Positions 55,965-59,874 of a stretch of 59,874 nucleotides of DNA are shown here, one piece after another. The stretch spans positions 1-59,874 of the forward strand of contig JAFGGN010000070.1 in assembly GCA_016930535.1 (NCBI GenBank), read 5' to 3'. This DNA is from a bacterium (lineage in GTDB: Bacteria; Zhuqueibacterota; QNDG01; JAFGCO01). The translations under genes were made by a program, and so were the position numbers. Numbering within the stretch: position 1 is the first letter of the stretch; the number at the start of each line of letters is the position of its first letter. A model generated the notes under the pieces. The model did no database searches. It saw nothing but the letters and a program-made list of their open reading frames with translations, and had not been told where the DNA came from.

Positions 55965-57323
55965 ATGTCGGACAGGAGAGTACTTGTTGTCGAAGATGAT
56001 CCAATTATACGGCGCTTTATCCGGGATGTTCTGAAACGAAAGGGTTATGACATTCAGAGCTGTGAAAACGGGCTCGAGGCCATGGATGCCATCAAACAGC
56101 GGGAATATCATCTGATCATCAGTGATCTGAAAATGGATAAAATGGATGGATTGGAACTGCTTGCACGGGTCAAAAAGCTCAGCCCCAAGACCGAAGTGAT
56201 TATCATCACCGCCTACGGAACCGTAACCAATGCTGTGGAAGCCATGAAAAAGGGAGCTTTCGATTATATTATGAAGCCCATCGAACTCGAAGAGCTTGAA
56301 ATTGTCATAGATCGCGTGTTTGAACACCGGTCCCTTGTTGATGAAAATCAGTATTTAAAGGAGCGGCTTAATTCGAGCAATGTCACGCAGTCCTTCATCG
56401 GCAAAAGTTCCTATTCAACCAGAGTCCGGGAATTGATCGATATGGTGGGTCCCCTTGATTCGACGGTTCTGATAATGGGTGAAACGGGCAGCGGGAAAGA
56501 AGTCGTGGCCAATGCCATCCATCAGCTGAGCCAGAGAAAAGACAGGCCCTATATCAAGGTCAATTGTGCAGCATTGCCCGACACGCTGCTTGAGAGTGAA
56601 TTGTTCGGGCATGAAAAAGGTGCTTTCACGGGTGCCGTACAGAGAACAAAGGGCCGATTCGAACTGGCGGATACGGGAACATTGCTGCTTGATGAAATCG
56701 GCGAGCTGGGTCTCCAGGTTCAGGCAAAGCTTCTGCGCGCGCTTCAGTATCAGCAGTTCGAACGTGTGGGAAGCGGAAAACAGGTGGATGTGGATGTGCG
56801 TGTAATCGCCACAACGAACCGGAATCTGAAAGAGGAAGTCAAGAGGGGCACATTCCGGAAGGATTTGTTTTTCCGTCTCAACGTGGTTACCATAACCCTT
56901 CTGTCATTAAGGGACCGCAAAGATGATGTTCCGTTTTATGTCGAACATTTTTTGCAGATATTCAATCAAAAATACAATAAGAAAAAATCGCTGTCGGATA
57001 AAACCATGGATTTTTTGATCCAGTACGACTGGCCAGGCAATGTCCGTGAACTCGAAAATTGTATGGAAACGGCGGTCATTTTAAACAAGGGGGAAGTCCT
57101 TCTGCCTGAACATTTTGTATTTCTGGAGGATCATCGTGACCTGTTGGAAGAGGATGGAAATTTCAATGAAATCACGTCGATCGCCGAGGCAGAGAAACAG
57201 CTTATTCTGAAAACGTACAAAAAATACAATTACAATAAAACACACGCCGCCAAGGTCCTGGGAATTACCATTAAGACACTCCGGACCAAACTCAGGGAGT
57301 ACGGCGTCGTGGACCAGACCTGA
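55965..57323 (+). CDS. NtrC/AtoC-type sigma-54 activator
   Basis: 452 residues: a receiver (1-120; D54 in ISDLKMD, T in IITAYG, K in YIMKP), an AAA+ domain (about 143-370) with Walker A GETGSGKE (172-179), the sigma-54 contact loop GAFTGA (219-224) and a DEIGELG Walker B, and a Fis-type HTH (about 412-450; THAAKVLGITIKTLRTKL). GGAGGGAG precedes the ATG. It is the only sigma-54 activator in the window and the obvious candidate to drive the promoters at 2457, 31911, 54655 and 57476. Confidence 0.95.
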   Translation: MSDRRVLVVEDDPIIRRFIRDVLKRKGYDIQSCENGLEAMDAIKQREYHLIISDLKMDKMDGLELLARVKKLSPKTEVIIITAYGTVTNAVEAMKKGAFDYIMKPIELEELEIVIDRVFEHRSLVDENQYLKERLNSSNVTQSFIGKSSYSTRVRELIDMVGPLDSTVLIMGETGSGKEVVANAIHQLSQRKDRPYIKVNCAALPDTLLESELFGHEKGAFTGAVQRTKGRFELADTGTLLLDEIGELGLQVQAKLLRALQYQQFERVGSGKQVDVDVRVIATTNRNLKEEVKRGTFRKDLFFRLNVVTITLLSLRDRKDDVPFYVEHFLQIFNQKYNKKKSLSDKTMDFLIQYDWPGNVRELENCMETAVILNKGEVLLPEHFVFLEDHRDLLEEDGNFNEITSIAEAEKQLILKTYKKYNYNKTHAAKVLGITIKTLRTKLREYGVVDQT

Positions 57324-57376
57324 CGGACAGTAAAAGAACTTTAATACACACCAGCTGGTGAAATTCTACCTGATTT

Positions 57377-57429
57377 TTATTATCACTCCGGCCATCACCG
57401 GTTTTATCAAAATATTAAAGTGATAATAA
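57377..57429. promoter_or_regulatory. Long inverted repeat upstream of the SpoA-gene promoter
   Basis: TTATTATCACT (57377-57387) and AGTGATAATAA (57419-57429) are exact complements, with an inner CCGG-CCATCA-CCGG hairpin. It ends 47 bases before the -24 element, a plausible enhancer site for the NtrC-type activator, or the terminator structure of that gene. Confidence 0.5.
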
Positions 57430-57475
57430 ACAATTAATTATAGGTTTTATTTATCAAGGCTCACCGGTATATTTC

Positions 57476-57491
57476 TGGCACATGCATTGCC
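57476..57491 (+). promoter_or_regulatory. Consensus sigma-54 promoter of the SpoA-domain gene
   Basis: TGGCAC, five bases (ATGCA), TTGC: a full consensus match. The transcript would start near 57502, inside an inverted repeat (CCGTTTCCATT, 57491-57501, with AATGGGAAACGG, 57509-57520) that also covers the ribosome binding region. Confidence 0.88.
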
Positions 57492-57525
57492 CGTTTCCAT
57501 TGTGAATTAATGGGAAACGGATTAA

Positions 57526-58392
57526 ATGCACAGACAACGACCCCATTCATCTTCGCAATTTCAGGCAGCAATGCTTCAGGAAACAGGGCGTATCATTTCG
57601 GATTTTCTGGGTATCAGAATACAGCTCCGGATCAACGCCAGGAGAATACTGCTGCAGAATCCGCCGGATGAATGTATAGTCCGGTTTCAATGGCCCCGTC
57701 ACCGGGAGTCCGCGATGATCAGCCTGGAAAAACAGGCCGTATGCGATGCCTTCGGTTTATTGGCCGGGGACATGGGCAAGGATGGATTCAGTACCATCAT
57801 GATACCGTATGCACATGCATTTTCGAATAAATTCAGCGAATTTCTGACCGCAACCCTGTCTCAGCCATGGAATGACGTGAATGTCACCTGCTGTTCATCT
57901 GCCGGTCTGGATGACATGCCGGAGGATACGGAAAACAGCCCGCTGTTTATCGATGTGTTTGGCGGGAACCGGTTTTTGCTGCAGGTGAAGCTGAATCCCG
58001 GCAGGAGATTGATCCGTAACTGGAGGGAGAGTTGGAGCGAATCACGGGCAATGGTCCGGTCGAAAGGTAAACCGAAGGATTTTAAACAGGGTTCTGTCAT
58101 GCGTCAGACACCGCAGGCAGGAAGTACGCGCGAACTGGACCGGATGGAAACGGAACTGCCCGTATCCGCGGAACTGGGTCAGGCACATATTCAGATGAAA
58201 AAAATAATGGATCTCGGTCCCGGAGATGTACTGAACCTCGATAAACTGCACGGCGATCCGGTGGATCTGTATGTGGAAAATAAAAAGTTTGCCGAAGGAC
58301 GTATCATTGAAAGAGCCGGCAAAATCTCCATCGAAGTAACGGCCCTGATCGGTTCAGAGGAACGATACCGGCGCCTTCGCGGACCGCTTTAA
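57526..58392 (+). CDS. FliM/FliY-like protein with C-terminal SpoA (FliN) domain
   Basis: 288 residues. The C-terminal 75 residues (about 212-285) are a SpoA domain: IMDLGPGDVLNLDKLHGDPVDLYVENKKFAEGRII, as in FliN, FliM and FliY. The N-terminal 165 residues have a pattern compatible with the CheC/CheX-like fold found in FliM and FliY (MISLEKQAVCDAFGLLAG; AFSNKFSEFL), followed by a basic linker. No FliM-type N-terminal CheY-binding peptide is evident. With no flagellar genes here and a sigma-54 promoter shared with the T4P and chemosensory genes, it may be a CheY-P phosphatase or output component of the pilus pathway. The N-terminal assignment is weak. Confidence 0.78.
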   Translation: MHRQRPHSSSQFQAAMLQETGRIISDFLGIRIQLRINARRILLQNPPDECIVRFQWPRHRESAMISLEKQAVCDAFGLLAGDMGKDGFSTIMIPYAHAFSNKFSEFLTATLSQPWNDVNVTCCSSAGLDDMPEDTENSPLFIDVFGGNRFLLQVKLNPGRRLIRNWRESWSESRAMVRSKGKPKDFKQGSVMRQTPQAGSTRELDRMETELPVSAELGQAHIQMKKIMDLGPGDVLNLDKLHGDPVDLYVENKKFAEGRIIERAGKISIEVTALIGSEERYRRLRGPL

Positions 58393-58600
58393 AAGCAGTA
58401 TAAGGGTAGACGCGTATATGAGTATATGGGTCCCCTCGCCCCTGACCCTCCAAAAGACCGCGGCAAATCACAAATTACATATCCCAGAAAACAAATAAAT
58501 TACAAACAGCAAATTCCAAATTCAAAACAGAGACCGTGTATGGCAGGCTGTGAATGCTTCGGAGAGACGGAGATGGGGTGAAACGGAGAAAAGAAAATTC

Positions 58601-58690
58601 CGAATATCGAACATGGAATTTCGAATAATGAAGTAATTAATTGATATTATGTTTTAACCTTCGAAATTCAGCATTCGACATTCAATATTC
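58601..58690. repeat. Palindromic AT-rich element
   Basis: The left arm (58601-58625, starting CGAATATCGAACATGG and ending ATTTCGAA) is an imperfect inverted copy of the right arm (58660-58690, starting TTCGAAATTC and ending ATTCAATATTC), around a core of about 34 bases. It could form a long cruciform or RNA hairpin, like a REP or MITE-type element. No target-site duplication identified. Confidence 0.65.
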
Positions 58691-58745
58691 ATCATTTCTT
58701 TTGTTCTCCGTTTCTCATCTTCTCCGGCTCACCGTTTCACGCTCC

Positions 58746-58796
58746 GACCCAATGACCCAAAGACCCAATGACCCAAAGACCCTATAGACCCGATGG
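58746..58796. repeat. 8-nt tandem array, GACCCAAN type (second copy)
   Basis: GACCCAAT, GACCCAAA, GACCCAAT, GACCCAAA, GACCCTAT, then degenerate units; the 16-nt pair is repeated exactly. Same family and orientation as 187-258, also preceded by GCTCC. Confidence 0.87.
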
Positions 58797-58800
58797 CACA

Positions 58801-58985
58801 CTCCTTAATATTCAGGGAAATTTTATATGTCCGGCAGGTAAAAAAGTCGTAAAACGGTACAAGGGCTGTCATGGATACCGGATCCTTCAGAAACTGTCAG
58901 ACTGTGGACTCTCCGAAAAAAAATCAAGGGTTTAACTGTTTCTATATACAGGTATCCAGGCACGGTACTGCCCATGGCATGACAG
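58801..58985. other. Non-coding stretch with nested inverted repeats
   Basis: CTGTCATG (58866-58873) is complemented by CATGACAG (58978-58985), and TGGATACC (58872-58879) by GGTATCCA (58951-58958). Together the arms could fold 120 bases into a two-layer stem-loop directly upstream of the 58986 promoter. No repeat module of the neighbouring clusters is present. Confidence 0.45.
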
Positions 58986-59014
58986 TTGCCCGGTGTATCA
59001 ATGAACTCTATAAT
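58986..59014 (+). promoter_or_regulatory. Sigma-70 promoter of the small zinc-ribbon gene
   Basis: TTGCCC (58986-58991), a 17-base spacer, and perfect TATAAT (59009-59014). The start point would fall only about 8 bases before the ATG at 59029, so the mRNA would be nearly leaderless. Confidence 0.65.
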
Positions 59015-59028
59015 GCGGGGGAATAACA

Positions 59029-59220
59029 ATGAGCCTGGACATTTTTAAAGAACGCATGATCCGTATAGTCCCGATCCGCTGCCAGGTATGTGGTTCGTGG
59101 GGACATTCCAACTCAGGGACAAAATGGATCTGCGATGCCTGTCTGGCGAAATTGTTCGATGAAAAGAGAATTTCACTGCCGGCGAAGAGAAGACCTCAGA
59201 TGCAAATTTCATTGTTTTAG
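59029..59220 (+). CDS. Small zinc-ribbon-like protein, unknown function
   Basis: 63 residues with two CxxC knuckles (C18/C21 in RCQVCG and C35/C38 in CDAC) 13 residues apart, and a basic C-terminus. GGGGGAAT precedes the ATG. A real gene is supported by the paired knuckles and its own promoter. It is an island between repeat clusters. A DNA- or RNA-binding role is possible, but I do not recognise the family. Confidence 0.65.
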   Translation: MSLDIFKERMIRIVPIRCQVCGSWGHSNSGTKWICDACLAKLFDEKRISLPAKRRPQMQISLF

Positions 59221-59482
59221 TTCCGGACAGGTGAAGTTCCGTTTTTAACAATCAAGAATTCCGGTATTTTCCTGATTCCCTTGCATCCTATTCCCTGAAT
59301 GGAGAGGGGTAAACATCTGCACCTGCATCTTTGACTCCACATCCCGTTTGCCTCTCTCCCTCTCTTTTATCCAACTTCGATCCTGAAAACAATCCGTCTT
59401 ACATACAGCGGTCCGGTGGTCCCGATGATTTACACAAACAAAGATGAATGTGAATGCGGTTCTGTGACAAAAGGCCGTGTTA
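59221..59482. other. Spacer after the zinc-ribbon gene
   Basis: Contains CCTCTCTCCCTCTC-like pyrimidine tracts (59351-59366) and no recognisable gene. I see no repeat module of the mosaic clusters until about 59483. Confidence 0.45.
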
Positions 59483-59874
59483 GGGGATATGGGTGTATGG
59501 GTATTTGGGTGTATGAGTATATGGGGCCCTGCACGCCCTTGTAAAAAAGACTGCGGACCGCTTAAAAGCAGTATAAGGGTAGACGTGTATATGAGTATAT
59601 GGGTCCCCTCGCCCCTCCAAAAGACCGCAGACAGCGGACCGCGAAAAATTTCAAATATCAAATCCCAAAATTCAAATAAATCACAAACAACAAATTCCAA
59701 ATTCAAAACACAATCGGACCGCTGACAGCAGGACCGCGGACCGCGAAAAATGGTGGAAGGGTATATGGGTGTATGAGTATATGGGGCCCCGCTGCCCATC
59801 CCCGACAAATAGCAAGGCTTTTAGTTAATTGTTTTTCCCCTTCTACTCTTCTACACTTTTACTCTTTTACATTG
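59483..59874. repeat. Mosaic intergenic repeat cluster V (right edge)
   Basis: An inverted relative of cluster III: GTGTATGG/GTATATGG array (59487-59527), GCGGACCGC, the 78-base piece 59555-59632 (inverted copy of 31456-31533), an AT-rich TCAAATATCAAATCCC module (59648-59715), GGACCGC doublet, GAAAAATGGTGGAAGGG, another TATATGGG array (59760-59786), then the tail GCTGCCCAT to CCCCTTCTACTC that also ends cluster II. It runs off the right edge. Confidence 0.88.

Larger units (their letters stand above)
58393..58800. repeat. Mosaic intergenic repeat cluster IV
   Basis: In order: AAAAGCAGTATAAGGG and TATATGAG/TATATGGG array with GGGTCCCCTCGCCCC (58392-58460, an inverted relative of 31467-31530); an AT-rich CAAATCACAAATT module (58464-58531); a GGAGAGACGGAGA module; a palindromic element (58601-58690); CTCCGTTTCTCATCTTCTCCGG (as in cluster I); and a GACCCAAN 8-nt array. 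No gene seen. Confidence 0.87.

Noticed and set aside
1..59874. tRNA, rRNA or other classic RNA genes
   Set aside because: I looked through the spacers and saw no cloverleaf with conserved T-loop bases and no rRNA-like sequence.

Overview
The window looks like a chromosomal segment of an uncultured Gram-negative bacterium. It has a secretin-based type IV pilus (T4P), predicted outer-membrane barrels, a lipoprotein, and a giant secreted protein ending in a FlgD-like/T9SS type A sorting domain. That C-terminal domain is typical of the Fibrobacterota-Chlorobiota-Bacteroidota group and of candidate phyla such as KSB1, Calditrichota or Marinimicrobia. Placement there is an inference; no rRNA gene is present. 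Nearly all genes lie on the + strand in tightly packed operons separated by repeat-rich spacers.

Layout. (1) 1-2.5 kb: a repeat spacer and two unrelated predicted outer-membrane proteins. (2) 2.5-28.2 kb: an almost complete T4P locus behind a sigma-54 promoter. It holds a 1771-aa surface protein with 13 tandem Ig-like repeats, prepilin peptidase, a CheY-like regulator, PilB, PilC, the major pilin, three minor prepilins, a PilX-like protein, a PilM-PilN fusion, PilO, a 944-aa Ig-like lipoprotein, a barrel protein, an ABC transporter with its membrane partner (compare Myxococcus PilGHI), PilP, PilQ and PilT. (3) 28.5-31.1 kb: a redox operon (TrxB, an ArsR-type regulator, thioredoxin, a DUF6132-like membrane protein, an FmdB-like zinc ribbon and a double thioredoxin-fold protein) with a near-perfect operator palindrome over its promoter. 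(4) 32.0-45.8 kb: a chemosensory operon behind a consensus sigma-54 promoter: CheY, CheW, CheR-TPR, CheW, MCP, Hpt, CheA-REC, CheB, a nine-domain hybrid kinase and a receiver-ATPase-like protein. (5) 45.9-53.2 kb: a methyltransferase, a DNPH1-like hydrolase, and on the minus strand a GH27 alpha-galactosidase and a 1544-aa adenylating-enzyme/acetyltransferase fusion. (6) 53.4-58.4 kb: a MinD-like ATPase, a soluble PAS histidine kinase, an NtrC-type sigma-54 activator and a FliM/FliY-like SpoA-domain protein behind another consensus sigma-54 promoter.

How it may fit together (inference): the NtrC-type activator plus -24/-12 promoters before the pilus operon, the chemosensory operon and the SpoA gene suggest one sigma-54 regulon for pilus-based surface behaviour. 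The chemosensory proteins would steer pilus activity through CheY-like proteins and perhaps the FliY-like protein; no flagellar structural genes are visible.

The spacers at 1-258, 28.2-28.4, 31.2-31.8, 58.4-58.8 and 59.5-59.9 kb are mosaics of the same modules, many built of short tandem units with an 8-nt period. A 78-bp stretch at 31.46 kb recurs without a visible mismatch, inverted, at 59.56 kb, so related inverted repeats bracket the whole chemosensory-to-SpoA block.
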